Origin: Eutreptiella sp. 'Long Island Sound 2002'
Lineage: Eukaryota > Euglenozoa > Euglenophyceae > Eutreptiales > Eutreptiaceae
Direction: 5' to 3'
Assembly (NCBI GenBank): GCA_964036045.1
Contig: OZ038390.1
Location: forward strand, 38,938,025 to 39,002,024
DNA length: 64,000 nucleotides
The position numbers and the translations under genes are program-made. Numbering within the stretch: the stretch's first letter is position 1; the number at the start of each line of letters is the position of its first letter. Below the pieces are notes generated by a model that was given only the letters and a program-made list of their open reading frames with translations, was not told the origin of the DNA and ran no database searches. This document shows, piece after piece, positions 1-13,398 of this stretch.

Positions 1-2175
1 CTGCTGCCTGGGGACCGGGTGCCGGTGGATGGGTTTGTAGTGGAGGGTAAATCCACAATCGACGAGTCCATGTTGACGGGGGAGTCGGCACCGGTGCTGA
101 AGGAGGCACAAAGTCTGGTCACCAGGTGCTTCGTGATTGCGCGTGCTGCCAGTGACGTGAGGAGGGGACCGGTGTCCCCCACCATGACAAGTGCAAGGGC
201 ACTGGCGAAGCAGACATGACTGTCATTGGCGGACCGAGCAGCTCACCCATGGCCCATGATCCACCAATCACTCCCGCGCTGCATGCTGCTGCTTTCCGCT
301 GCTTGCTCCCGTGCTGCTGCTGCTGTGTGCTGTGATCTGCTGCATTTGTGGGCTGTCGTACAGGCTGTCGTATGTGCCATCACCAGGACGCTAGTGGCCA
401 GTGGATGAGTTGTGGCGGCGGAGTAGGACACCGGCGCCCCCGGGTTGATAAAAGAATACCCCAGCGGACATCTCTTGGGGATTCGTTAATGATTCTATGA
501 AATCCGTGACGGATTGAGACTGTTGCGTGTCCTGTCTTCCCGCTCCTTCCTATGGCACCCCGTTGCCCCCAACCCCCCTCCCTCTGCTGTGGTGACCCCT
601 GATCCCTTCCAGGCCCGTACCCCCTCTGTCATGGACGGTCCATGTGGTACAGCGGACGGAAATATTTTGCAGATATGCAAATGTCACATTTCAGCAATGC
701 TACTGCAGATGTTGAGGTAGTTGAGTTGGTCCACATAATTGGATTGGGGCACAGAGTCGCAGGGTCGATTCCTAACACCTACAGCCCTAACCCTACAGGA
801 CGGAAAAAGTATTCTTCTCCTTTGAGAGTCATTGTGGACATCACTTGATGACGGGACTCCCGGACCTGTAGGTCTGTGCCAGACCTTTCCGCACTTCTGG
901 GCCCACAGAGGGGGGATGGGGGTGCGGGCCAACCACCAGCCTGAGGGAGGGAGAGAGGGGAAAGTGCCTGTGTGATTTACTTATATCGCACGGCAAGACT
1001 CTTTTCCATTTGCAAGGGGGAAGGAACCACAATACTGAGACATGTCAGGATTTGTACCCGTGAATGTCGAGGACAACAAGCCCCCCTTCGGGAACTGGGG
1101 AGTGGGTTCCTCCCAAGAAGACAGAAACCCCCCGTTCAGGAATTGGGGAGAGGGGTTCTTGCAAGAGGACAACAATCTCCCGTTCGGGAACTGGCCCTAT
1201 TACATACCACTTCCCATCTGGGGACAATGGTGGCTGCTGGTGGGCCCCCTTCAAACCTCCCTGTCCGGTTCCAGATGGGGGATTTTTGTCCCTGAGGAGA
1301 TCCCCCCTCTCCAGTTCCCGAACAGGGGGAAATTGTCCCCCAGGAGAAACCCCCTGCATGGTTCCCGAACGGGGGGTTTCTGTCCTTACTAATGCCGGGA
1401 ATCGGACCTGAGTTTTCAATGACCAGGACAACTGTCGGGAGAACCCTCCTCCCCGGTTCCGGAATTGACGATTTCTGTCATTGAGGACAAAATCCCCAAT
1501 TCAGGAACTGGGGAGGGGGGTTTTCCCAGAGGACAATTTCCCCAAATTGGGAACCGGCCTCCCGCTATTGGGGGGCCCCTCTGTTGCTGCCGCCGCCGCC
1601 GCCGCTGCCGCTGCTGCTTTGCTGCTGCTTTGCTGCTGGTTGCTGCTCTGCACTTGCCAATGGGTGAGGCTGCGCCTGGCGAGTGGATGGCAGCCTCCTG
1701 CATGGGGCGCCCGGCTCTGCCCAACTCCCTGGCCTACACAACCTTGCCAGGTTGCAGCTGCGCGGACCTTTGAGGTTGCACGCGGGAGGGGGCGGGGGGG
1801 GGGCTGCATGCTGTTGGGACTGGCAGCATACGTGTCCTGGAATGCCCTGGGGTTTGGGCTGGGGTGGCAGAGTAAGACCACGCGGGGTAGGGAATTCATG
1901 AATACTGGTGGAGTGCCTTCATTGCACTGCTGGTTAGCGCAAGGGGGTTTGTCAGGGATGTTTAGCCGTTGGGAGGCCCCCAGGCCAACCACGCAGTCTG
2001 ACCACCAAAGTCGACTGCCCTGCACCATGCAAGCGCAAGCAAGCACCAGGGTCTGACCAGCCCTGGGTTAGGACACTGATGGCAGTGACGCTTTACCTGC
2101 CCCCCCCCCCCCCCAACGTGGCTGTTTTGCTGCTCTAAAGAAGCTGGCGGGCCTTAGCCTCCCACTTTGCGCTTG

Positions 2176-2210
<35 letters not shown>

Positions 2211-5200
2211 AGCTGCCTAGCTGCCTGCCTGCATGTGGGTTTGCCGAGTAGATTTTCTTTTCTTCTTTGCAGGTGAAATGGGTTGAAGTGATCTGTGTTT
2301 TTGAACAAAAGATTTGTTAAATTTTGTTGAAAAAAATAATGTTCTCCATGTGTCAATCCCTCTCTGCCCCTATTGCTGTACGAGGCTGTGACCCTCGCTT
2401 CACGCGACTCCGTGCAGACGAGCCTGTAACACTTGCCAAATGTCACACGAATGTGAGGCTGATTTTGGCAAGTGTCACAGGCTTGGCTACGCGGCGTCCC
2501 TCATAGGACCTCACACATAGGGGCAGTGAGGGATTGGCACGTTGACAAGAAGGGGGGGGGGGTCGGCATATGTATGCTGTATACTGATTGAACCCCACCT
2601 TTTCAATTGTCACTGTTTGCAGAACCTTTGCCTGATCTCGTTTTGAAAAACCGAGTTCCGATTCCCAGTGTGCTAAGGACAGAAACCCCCCATTCGGGAA
2701 CCGGATTTTCTCCCGAGAGACGGCTCGGCAATGTATGGCAATACGGGGAATCGAACCCTACTTGTTCAACCGTCACTGTTTGAAGGCTTTCTGTTTGACC
2801 TCGTTTTGAAAATTGGAGGTTCGATTCCCAGTGTGTTGAGGACAGCAATCCCCTATTCGGGAACGAGGGAGGGGGTTTGTCCCAAGAGGACACAAATCCC
2901 CCATGCGGGAAGAGGCCATAGTATGTACCGATTCCTGACCACGAGGCATTGCTTGGCTGCTGTGAATCGCTGGGGGAACCCTCCTCCCTGGTTGGGAAGT
3001 GGGGGATTTCTGTCCCCAAAGGACAATTTTGCCCCAATAGGGGGTGTAGAGGCACCTGACTCAGCCTTGCTGCATCCACCCCAACCCCGCTGCTATCAAG
3101 GCCGGTTCCAAAATGGGGGGGGGGGATTGTCCTCTGGGAGAACGCCCTCCCGGTTCCCGAATTGGGGATTTTTGTCCTCGGAGTACAGAAACTCCCACTT
3201 CGGGAGCCAGGGAGGGAGGCTCTCCCGTAGGGATCAGGCCGGTTCTCAAATCACGACTAGTCCCCTCGGACAGCTCCTGATCTCTCTGCAGTGGCACCTC
3301 CAATTTGACCGGGGGTCTCAAGATTCAGACCACTGCCAGCGGCGCCGACTCCGTTCTGGAGCAGATTGTGACCCTCGTCGAGGACGCGCAGGCCCGCAAG
3401 GCCCCCGCGCAGCGCCTTGCAGACAAGATCGCTGGGTCCTTCTGCTGGGCCACACTGGGGCTCGCAGCGGCGACCGGCCTCTTCTGGGGCTTTGTTGGAG
3501 GGGTACTGTTCCCATCGGTGGTGCAGAGCGAGGGCAGCCTCTTCGCCACGGCCATCAGGCTCGCGACGGATGTGGTGGTGGTGGCGTGCCCATGTGCGCT
3601 GGGGCTGGCGACCCCAACGGCCATTCTGGTGGCCACCGGGGCGGCTGCGAAGGAGGGAGTGTTGTTTCGAGGGGCGGATGTGTTAGAGATGGGCACGGAG
3701 GTATGGTTTGTGAAGGTGGCAGGGCAGTGAGTGAGGGAGGGAGGGAGGCAGGGCAGTGAGTGAGGGAGGGAGGGAGGCAGGGAGGGAGGGAGGCAGGGAG
3801 GGAGGGAGGGAGGGAGGGAGGGAGGGGGAGGGAGGGAGGGAGGGAGGGAGGGAGGGTGGGTGGGAGGGAGGGAGGGAGGGAGGGAGGGAGGGAGGGAATG
3901 GACATTTTTGCGTGGACCCTGCTCTCCGGGGGCCCGCCAGAAACATCCCCGAGGGACGAATCATCTTCTTCATTAGATAAGACCTTTGGGCTATCGTTGG
4001 TAAACAAACCCCCTTCCGCCGGCCTCCCGCCGCTTGAGGGACAGAGGGACGCAGGGAGGGAGACAAGGAATGGCGCGTGGTTCGCATTTCCCGTTGCTGG
4101 CGGGGCTTGTGAATACATGGGGAGCGAGAGTCAAAGTCGCTGTGCTGCGGACGGCACGCACTCAATCACAACTTTGGGTGCATTCTTGCTCTCCTGCCCG
4201 AGGGGAGACGACACTCTCTGAGGCCTCCCCTGTCTCAGGCATGTGCATTCTTACGCTCCCAGAGCCCAACGGCGCTGTGATTGTCTTGTGTTAATGTTGC
4301 GCGCCCTTTCTTGAGGCGAGCACCCTCACATGTCTCCTCACTGGGGGATGGTCAGCGCGCTGAACTTCAAAGGAGGGTGGGGCTGAGAACAGGGGCTCCA
4401 CAGGGCGGCGCCGTAGAAGGGCTCCAACCTCAGCCCTGCCTTTTCCGGTCAGAGTGCTTTGCAGTCAGAGCACGGGGTACAAGACCAAAGCCCCATTTTC
4501 TGCGTTCCGCATTGCTGCCCCCTTTTGCAGGTGACGACGGTACTGTTCGACAAGACCGGTACGTTGACACAGGGAGTCCACACGATCAAGGCAGTGCAAC
4601 ACTTCCGGTCACCTGCAGTCGACCCACAGACGGTGTGCACTGCTCGGGGCCCTCCTTCGTCCGGCGCACAGGGGGCGGCTGTGCCACAGTTTTGTGGCGG
4701 AGGAGACCTGTCGGGCTGGGGGGCAGTCGGAATCTTTTTGGGGCTGTTGTAGCGCTGATCTGGTGTCGTTTGGAGGTATCTACGGCACGAAGTCGCCCCC
4801 CCCCCCCCCCGCCACCCCCGGATGTGTGGGGGCACCGGTCTCCCATGGTAACCCTACAAGGAGGTCACGCAGGGTACAGGCTATCCCGCCATGCGAGGTA
4901 CAGAGGGAGCTGTGGGGTGCGACAGGTGCGGGAGAGGGGGTGCCGGAGGGGGGGCTGATGTCTTGCCGACTATTTTGAGAGGCCATTCAGAGCCGGCCAT
5001 TGCTGGCTCTGTCTAGAACAGGACGATCCTGAAAGGCCGCCAGGGCCCTTTTTTCGGTGTCATGGGCGTATGTCCCGTGCCCGCGGTCGGAGATCAAGGG
5101 CCAGTGCCCACTGGCCGGCCGTTGTCAATTTGCCAGCGGCCGGTGTTTGCCGGCCGAAAGTTGTTCATTGCCCACACCCACTGTCGATGGACCGCCGGCG

Positions 5201-6394
5201 GTTAACCACCGACCGTCGGCTGTAGCCACCAACCCCCGTCGGTGGTGAGGCAGCCACTGTCGGTCGGCTGCGGTGTCGGCCGTGTTTCGTTTCGGCTTTG
5301 GGGTGTCTTGACAGTACGGGATGTGCTGGTCGTCCTGCCTCACCCTCACCTTTTTCCCGCACTCGCCCTGCGCCAGAATATCAGATGACGTTACATCTGC
5401 ACATTAGCATTTCTGACGTTTGCGAGCTGCGTGGGGTCACCCCTGTACGAGAGCTTCTGTTGCTGGTCCTGCGGAGAGGGCCAAACTCCACGACATGGGT
5501 CCAAAATGCCCCCCTCCGCAACGGTCGTTTCTGAAGGCCGTGTGTGCGCGCGCGCACTTGTCTGCATGTGAGGAGTTGGTCATTGGTTATTGGTAATCAG
5601 CCACCCTCTTCATGGTCTATGGTGGACCAGGGAAATCCAGCAACAACCAGCAGCAGTAAGCAACCTCCAGCTTCACACCATGGGGCATTGGACATGTATA
5701 GCCATTGGAAGGGACAGGGGCCACAGCAGGGTGCCAGGAGTGGTTAGGAGGGCGGTTGGAGGGGGTTGGCAAAGCAGTGGCTGGTCACACGCTTGGCTTA
5801 CAGCACGTCCCCCGGTTTCCTATTCCCGTCTTCCCCCGGGTGCATAAGCCCCCCTGTCCGTCCTGCTGTCCCCTGGACCTCCCGTCCTCCCGATCCCCAC
5901 CCCAACACGTCCTGCAGCCCTCGCTCTTGGCCTCGGACGTTGATGTGCTGAGGATTGCCGCCACCGTGGAGGCCGGGTCTCAGCACCCGCTCGCAAAAGC
6001 GATTCTGCGCGACGCGGAGGCGCAGGGGCTGAAGTTGTACGATGGTGACAACTACGCCCTGGAGCCGGGACTTGGGGTGCGTGCAGACGTGTCGCTGAGC
6101 CCTACAGACGTGCGGCGCGTCCTGGTCGGCAATGAGACGTACATGAGGGATAACGGTGTGATGATGGGGCCCGAGGCTGAGCAGGTACTGATGCACGCCC
6201 TGACTCCCAAGAGGTGCACTGCGCCCCAGGCGGCCACTGGTTGGTGGTACTGGGGTCTTGACACCTGCGCACGCGCACGCGCGCGCGTGTGTGCATGTGT
6301 GTGTGGATGAGACAAGACGAGAATCAGTGCACTCAGGCTGTGTTGACACTGGCTGTTTGTTGCGTCTATCATGTGTGTGTGTGTGTAGTGTGTG

Positions 6395-6442
<48 letters not shown>

Positions 6443-9400
6443 CGGACCCGGCGTTGTGCTGCTCGTCTGTTTGTTTGCAAATCGTGTGTGCGTTTATGTG
6501 TGCGTGCGTGCATGTGTGTGTGTGTGTGTGTGTGTGGCTGCGTGCGCGCGTGCGTGCGTGTGTGTGTGTGCGCACGTGTGTGTTGTCTGCCTTGAGGGGC
6601 ATTCCGCTTCGCTTCACACGTGGACAAATGCGGTGCCGATGGCTCCACGTACAAGTGGGGTGACTACCCCTGCGTTCTCGGAGGTCCCCAAAAAGGGTGA
6701 GAAAAATGGCCCACGTCACGCGAGTGGAAAAAGGCCCTTGGGGGTGGTCCTTAAGGGCAGTCCAGAACAAAAAAAAATCTGAGTCCCTAAGGACCCGCCC
6801 CCGCACGCACCTCTGTCGCTCCCTCTATTCCTTTAGTCGCCCACAATCACGTTTACCTTGGTTTGGGTGAATGGGCCTGTTTTCTCCCGGGAGAAACCTT
6901 CAGGTTTGCTCCTTTTTACCTCTCCCCACTCTGTGCAACTCACAAGCACCACGGGGTGCCAGCGAGTTGGGGCGGGGGATCCGTTCCAAACTTATGGGGC
7001 CGCCTCCTCCAGCGTTCTAGGGTCATTCGCCCACAAAACAACACTAGTGGCTGCCTCCTCCGCCGGTACTAGGGTCGGTCGCCCACCAATTAGCATAAGG
7101 GGCACCCTCCTCCACCGGTTCTAGGGTCGGTCGCCCACCATGCACCGCACCATGCACCATGCACCATGCACTGATGTAGCCAATTCTGATTTTGTTCCCC
7201 TATCCAGGGGACCCCCGAGAACGCACGGGTTACGTAGCAATTCCGCCCACTTTCAGGCCCCCGAGAAGGCAGGGGTGATGTAGCCAATCCATGCGTGCAA
7301 AGGTGGTGTTAGACCCCTTGGGTTCCGGGCCACCTAGGGCCCTAACCAAGGGTCTTGTCCCCATGGCGGGTTCGCTCACTCCTTGGATTAACGCGCCTTG
7401 TGTCTTGCTGAATAAGTCATGAACAGCTACCGCTGAGTAGGCACGTGTTGGCCTAGAGTCGGCACACCTTTGGCTGAGTGTAGTGGTGTGGCGTAACAAC
7501 GGTGTGCAGGAAGGCAATGAAATGGTGGGTTGGGGGATTAGCAGTTTAGGTGTTACCTCCCGCCTCGGTAGGTTCATTATAACCACCATGCCCAGAAGCC
7601 TGCAGCTTGAGCCGGTGCAGGTGACGGCATTGCTACCCCCACGGAGAGGGAAAGGAAACAGCTGGCTTGGGCGAACTTGGTGATTGGGCTACTACAGATC
7701 ATGAAGGGCATCACTGGGACGTATGGGCTATGGCGGTCCGATAGCTACATCTTGGGCGACAGCTGCGGGACTTTTGCTCTTCACGCCAAGGAGCCGGCGG
7801 TGGTCAACCTGGTGGGCGCGGTGATGGGTGTATTCTTGGCCTGGGTGGAATAAGGGGCTTGGGAGGGTAATGCAGGGATGATAATTAACAGTGCGCGGCA
7901 CCCCCTAGGCCCCCCCGTTTTGGGCCCCTAGGGCCACGGCACTGGTGCATGCGCTCAAATGGAGGTTTGGCTACTAGGGGACCAACGCACACGATGGGTT
8001 CCACGGACACTCGCACCAGAATCAGTACTGGCATGGCGCAATTGGACGTTGTTGTTGTGTTGTTGTTGCTCTGCGGCCCCGTGCATTGCATTATCCAATG
8101 CAAAGGGCCGTTATAACAGAAAAATTTTTTAATTCAATACGTTTTACTTGGGCTGGCGGTTTTTCAACTGGGGGTGGGGTCAATAGAGCCCCCAAGAACT
8201 GCCCCCAACAACTCAATTGACAGGACCACTAAGCAATGATTATGAAGTCTGGCGTCGAAGGCGCCGACAATTTTTTTGACCATGGAAAATGGTCAATTCA
8301 CCAAATACATGGCAAATGACGACTTTTCTGAACCCCCTCGACGCGCTGATCCCAAAAATACTTTTTTCACTTTTTGCTGAATTTCGGGTCCAGGCCACCT
8401 CCGGGGCCCGGGGGTCAGTCTTGGTAGGAGTTTGGGTGGCCCGTCAGTTGAGCCCTTTTTTGGGGGCGGGGGTCTAGCCAGGGGGCTCCATCGACCCCCC
8501 GCCCCCCTAGTTGAAAGCCCGCCCACCTCTTCAAATTTTTTTTTGTTTTTTTTTCATCTCAAAAAACATTTTCTCTGCACGCAAGCATCTTCGTTGTACA
8601 GGTCCATCGGCACCGGATCCACTGGAGCGGAATGAAGCGACTCTGGGTAAGAGGGCTATATGGGGCCTGTGTGCATACCGTCCCCAACAACAACAACAAC
8701 AACAACAATGTGTGTGTGTGTGTGCGTGTGTGTGTGTGTGCGTGTGTGTGCCCGTGTGTGTGTGTGTGTGTGTGTGTGGACGCACCTGAGCGCATGAATG
8801 CATTAAGCGAGATACAGAAATTCAAGACACCGCCCCTCCGCCCCCGGTAATGCGGCGAACGGTATCAGTATCCTGCAGCACTACGCAACGATGGGTCATC
8901 TTGCTAGTGCAACGCTGTTGCCCCCACGTGTTTCTGAGTGACCCGGGGGTCCTGCCGCCTGCTGTACCCTGTTGCACAGGCTGCACGGTTCATGGCCCAG
9001 AGGGCGGCCACACCCGTCTTCATCAGCGTCCAGAACGACCCGGGCCTCGGCATTTTGGAAATGGTCGAGTCCATCCGGCCAGAGGCGCTGCAGACCGTGA
9101 CGGAGCTGCAGAGCAAGGGCATCAAGACGTGGATGGTGACAGGTCCGCCTTGTGCAGGGCGTTCGATGCCACCGTCGCTTGACCGCCAATCGCGGTGGGT
9201 TGTCAGGCACCATATGAACATCCGAGGGAGACAACTGGCGCCGTCGATGGATACCAATAAGTCCCCCACGTGCCCTTCCAACCCCCCTCCAAGTTCCAGA
9301 CACCCTCTACCCCCTCCCCGCTCTCCCTTCCCCTTGTTATCCCCCCAGCCCCCACCCCCCTCTGCAGACACATCCCACGCTACCACCATCACGTGCCCAT

Positions 9401-12400
9401 ATTCAAGTAGGAAAGGAGCGACGTCGGGTGGGGTCCCATGAGCTCCCTATTGGTCGCCATGAAGGTCTGAGAGGCAATACATGGCGTGCAGAGGGACTGA
9501 ATGCAGCCGAAAACTGGGCATTTGCGCCTTTTTTAGCGGCCTTTGGTGCACGATTCCCGAAACTTTTGCAACCTCGAATGGGGTGCAGGTGGGCGAAACA
9601 AGTTCAAATTAGTTTTTGTGAGCAACTCCCCTTGTTACTTAGCACCCCGTGCTCAGTGTCGGTTTTGTTGTTGGCATTCTTTTTCACGATGCAGGTGGTG
9701 TGCTTCCCCCGTGTCTTGTTCATGTGCAGGTGACCGCAAGCAAGTTGCCCACTCTGTCGCCAGACAATTAGGTGCTGTGCCTCTTCCGCTTTGCATCACC
9801 GTTGTTCCCCGACAGACATTCTTTTTGTTGATGTCTGTCCTGTGCTTCTTCCACACGCAGTTTCTGCTCTGTCCATACCCCCGCCCATGCTTTTTCTGTG
9901 CCTGTGAGATGGCTTGTTTGCCACATGTCCTGTGATCCAGGGGTGTGCCTGAGGGGGAGGGAGGCTGAGGGGTGGTTTTTAATGGCAAGTACTGATGGTT
10001 TGGAAAATCGGTACCGGGATGATCGGGGCGTGACACGGTTGGTGGCCTGTTGGGGCCGTCCCGAAGCGTTGCGCCGACGCAGAGCTGGAGCCCTCCCTAC
10101 ATTCGAGCGCAGCTCCGCTGTGTACCGAGCCCAGATATACCTCAAACCGGGTCGCATGAGACACCAGGCTTTGGTGGGTGTATCTCCGCTGATCTGGTCT
10201 TTGCTGCGCTTTGGATCGTCGGAACACACTGGTCAGCCCTTTTGGGCAGGGACTCTCTTACACGCGGGGAATCGGGGAGGGGCCTGCCCAATCATTTGCA
10301 GCCCCGTCCCCTGCCGACGTTTTCCTGCGTAGCAGTAAGCGCCACTGTAAGTGCCGCTGTACAGCGCCTGCAGACCCTGTCCCCTTCCAGCGATTCCTTG
10401 TTTGTGGGAGCTGAGGGATGTTTGGCTCGGGGCTCAGATTTGCGCGTATTGCCGTTCTGCTGAACGTCTGCATTGGCATTGGCACGAGAGAGGCCTCGGG
10501 TATGGCATCACGTGACGCAGGCGCACCCTTTCGCCTCTTCTTCGCTCAGGCATCCCGACGGATCAAGTCATCGCTGAAGTCCTCCCCAAAGATAAAGCGG
10601 ACACCGTGACAGCTCTGCAGAACGCCGGAGAAGTGGTGGCGATGGTGGGAGACGGTCTGCCCAATGCCATTTTGAAAAGTGCTTGCGTTTTCATTTGCGT
10701 TCTTGCGTGGGGCAGTGGGTGATCAGTGGGGCTAACATTGCACTCCGACCCCCGAACAGCGCCTCCCCTTCCCCGTCACGGCAAACACAAACGACCTCGA
10801 TCAACAGTAGCGGGTCGCACCAAAGCCAAAGCACTGGACACCGGTTGTACTGCACGGTACTCAATCAGCGGTGCGCTATTGCAGGCCAACGTGCAAATGT
10901 CTGTGCTGCAGCGTCGCCGCCCAGAGCAGATCCTGTGGATCACTTTCGCCCTGTCAGTGTTGGCAGACAGATCGACATACCAAAGTCCATTCACCTTGAC
11001 CCCCCAGCAGGAGTTTGAAAACGCATGCAATGCCTGTGGCGTCCTTTTTCCATGACTCGGTCTTTTTTGGCTGTCACGCCAACCCGCCCTCACTTCCTCT
11101 CCCTTACTTCAGTCTTCGCCCTCGCGTCCTCCTCCGCTTTTACCGACGCTGCATCAGCGATTCCACCGACCTTTTCTGCGGTATATTTTATCACCGATAT
11201 CACCGATATATGTTCTCGGACCCCGTTTGCCAGCGGCGGAATGCCGTCCCCTTTTTGGGATTCCCTCTCAACACTAGACCTTCCTCTGGCGACCTCCGGA
11301 GTCCGGAGTTTACTCCGTGAGTGTTTCTCGCCATGTCAAGCCCCCACCTCCGGAGCGTTTTCTTTTCGGTTTTTTTCGAGGACCCTGACCCTCCTTCTCC
11401 CCGCAACTTCTGCACCGTCTAACCGCCGACCGCAGTCGGTTATCCGTCAGCCGTCGTTTCGCCGCGGACTGCTGTCCGTTGAGCGCCAACCGCCGTCGAT
11501 TGGCAGCTAGTGACTAGAAACCACAGAGCCGCGAGGCACTTCTCCTTCTTCTTCTTCTTTTCCTTCTTCTGGACACCTCTTGCCCGTTCGGGCCATGGAC
11601 CACAGGATGGGGGACTGTTCTACGACCCATCCCTCCCTCCGCCTGCTTCTTCCCTCCGAACGTTTGGGTTGACGTTCTTTTGTCAATTCTGTCCGTCCGT
11701 GTGTTTGTACGCGGCATCGATTGTGCTGCACGCTCCGCTGCAGCCCGACCAAGGTCGACTCATTTGCACACCCCTGCAGGGATCAATGATGCTCCGGCTC
11801 TTGCTCAAGCAGACGTTGGTATTGCCCTCCGCCAAGGCACTGACGTTGCTTTCGAGGTGTGTGCTCGCCCATTGTGCATATGCTGTTTCCTCTCCAGCCA
11901 GTTGCCCCGCACCGGCGGTTGCCGGTCAACCGCTGGTGGTCACCAGTCCACTGCCGCGTTTCCGGCCAACCGCTTGCGATCATCGGCCAATCCTGTTTAG
12001 TCAAGCGTCCACCGCCGTCGGTCATCCCCGCCGGTTACTGTGCATGAATTTATTACAGTGGATGTAATAAACTTATAAAATTGAGAAATTGAGGTGGCTT
12101 AGGGCGGTGAACACAACGACACACATTTCACCCTCGGGTTGTACCAGAACCTGACCGATACCGGTCAGTATGAGCCTCAATTGCTGTGGGGTGGGGGTGG
12201 CGGTGGGGTGGGTATCACGCACCACCGCTGTGTCTCAGGCAGCGGATGTGGTGCTGATGAGGAACTCTTTGACTGATGTGGGCAGTACAATGACCTACAG
12301 TGATTTGGCCATCCGAAAGGTCTGCATCCCAGGAGTCGGTACGACAGAGGGGCAGAGGGTAGTGTAGGTTGCTGATGAGCGTTGAGGCTTCTTTAGGGTT

Positions 12401-13398
12401 GTTGAAAGCTGTTCGAGCACGTTGTTGACCTTATCAATGGCCAATCAGTCATTGAAGTTTCTGGTGGGTGAGGGTTGTTGAGGCCTTGTTGAAGGTTGTT
12501 GAGGGTTGTTGAGGGCCAGCAAACAGTCAACTGATTTCCAGGTTTCCTCTCGCTTACATTTCCAGTTTTCAGCGTTGGGGGTGCTGACTGCGCGCCAAGA
12601 ACAATCCCCCGACAACACAGAAACACTAATGCTACAACAACATGATACAATCACCCCTTAACAGGTATTTGGAGAAGTTTTCCATAAGAAATTGTACCAT
12701 ACATACGGGCGCAGGATGTGCACATTGATCTTTCGACCATCGCATGTACCCCGCTGCAGTGACTCTTCCTCCCCCTCGTCCCCACATAGATTTGACGAAA
12801 TGTTGGCGGACCTTCCACTCCAAAATTTCATTTGCCTGTAGCGCATTGTCGGCAATCCACCGTAACCCTCGCGGACTTGCTCAGGGGAAGAAGCCCACGT
12901 TGTTCTTGTAGCGTTAGCAAGTTCCCTGCTTGACGTTGAAGCCACTGACGGTCACAAGCACCACTCCCAGTTGGCATCCACTCGCAATCAGGGAGTGGGG
13001 GACAAAATCTCGCACACACAACGGAGCATCAATTGCTCAAGTGCCAGATTCCATGTCAACGTAAGCTCCACAAAGTGTCGTACCAAGCAGCAGGTTTAGG
13101 CCTTTCTGACCCATGTTTGTGTTTGCAGGTGAAGTCCAACCTGCTCTGGGCCCTTGTCTACAACCTCTGCGCCCTTCCTCTGGCTGCTGGGGCCCTGCTG
13201 CCCTCTTTTGGGCTTATGCTGAGCCCCTCCACTGCGGGCGGTATGATGGCACTGAGCAGCATCAGCGTGGTCCTCAACAGCATCCTTTTGCGCGACGAGA
13301 TCCGCGCTGCCGGACCCTCGGCACCCAAGCCTCTCTCGCTGTCTAAGATCCCTGAGACGTTTGGGGGGACAAAGGGTGCGGCAGGGGAGCAGGTCTAA
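1..13398 (+). CDS. P1B-type copper-transporting ATPase, 5' partial, 10 exons
   Basis: This membrane pump uses ATP to move copper(I) across a membrane. Exons: 1-125, 3292-3700, 4531-4632, 5918-6184, 8980-9142, 9730-9771, 10550-10654, 11780-11856, 12239-12319 and 13129-13398 (stop TAA at 13396). All junctions are GT-AG and the summed length is 547 codons with no frame break. In order they encode the actuator TGES loop (exon 1), a membrane segment with CPC (exon 2), the phosphorylation motif DKTGTLT (exon 3), SQHPLAKA of the nucleotide domain (exon 4), the TGD motif (exons 5-6), GDGINDAP (exons 7-8), and the last two membrane helices with NLLWALVYN and MALSS (exon 10). CPC, N(x6)YN and MxxSS form the copper(I) P1B-1 signature. 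The heavy-metal-binding domain and first helices must lie upstream of the window. Exon 6 has only 14 codons. The target membrane (plasma membrane, Golgi or plastid) cannot be told. Confidence 0.96.
1040..3240. repeat. Palindromic GTTCGGGAAC module array in intron 1
   Basis: About a dozen copies of a short module cluster at 1040-1580 and 2640-3240. Each joins a GAGGACAGAAA-like stretch, a C run, GTTCGGGAAC (itself a palindrome), and then GGGG and TTCTCCC-like sequence. Some copies read forward (near 1086, 1129, 1177, 2690) and some in reverse complement (near 1312, 1360, 3150), so the intron RNA could fold into long hairpins. Copies are diverged. No protein can be assigned to the overlapping small ORFs. 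Confidence 0.75.
2172..2232. repeat. (TGCC)n microsatellite
   Basis: Tandem TGCC tetranucleotides with a few CTAG interruptions, inside intron 1 of the ATPase gene. A run of C at 2100-2114 lies just upstream. Confidence 0.95.
3731..3897. repeat. (GGGA)n microsatellite
   Basis: About 160 bases of nearly pure GGGA repeat at the start of intron 2. It explains the Glu/Gly-rich ORFs on plus and the Ser/Pro/Leu-rich ORFs on minus here, which are not genes. Confidence 0.97.
6261..6592. repeat. TG-rich microsatellite block
   Basis: Two long (TG)n runs (about 6370-6440 and 6492-6583) plus GCGC-rich dinucleotides in intron 4 of the ATPase. The Cys/Val and His/Thr ORFs here come from the repeat. Confidence 0.95.
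6593..8683. other. Rest of ATPase intron 4
   Basis: This is the bulk of a 2.8-kb intron. It contains a diverged copy of a dispersed repeat (7172-7290) and three imperfect short direct repeats around TAGGGTCGGTCGCCCACCA (7015-7140). No exon-like segment that continues the ATPase frame was found, and the flanking exons join directly. Confidence 0.6.
7172..7290. repeat. Dispersed repeat F, copy 1
   Basis: It carries the pair GGGGACCCCCGAGAA...ACGTAGCAATTCCGCCCA and CCCCCGAGAAGGCAGGGGTG. The same pair occurs at 28722-28836 and 29528-29672, so this is a dispersed repeat and not intron-specific sequence. Its class is unknown. Confidence 0.7.
8684..8778. repeat. (CAA)n then (TG)n microsatellite
   Basis: Eight CAA units followed by about 70 bases of TG repeat, 200 bases upstream of the exon at 8980. 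Confidence 0.95.

Noticed and set aside
3555-4165. Pro/Ser/Leu-rich ORFs on minus and Glu/Gly-rich ORFs on plus
   Set aside because: Produced by the GGGA microsatellite.
6052-6806. His/Thr-rich and Cys/Val-rich ORFs
   Set aside because: Pure translations of TG/CA microsatellites in an intron.
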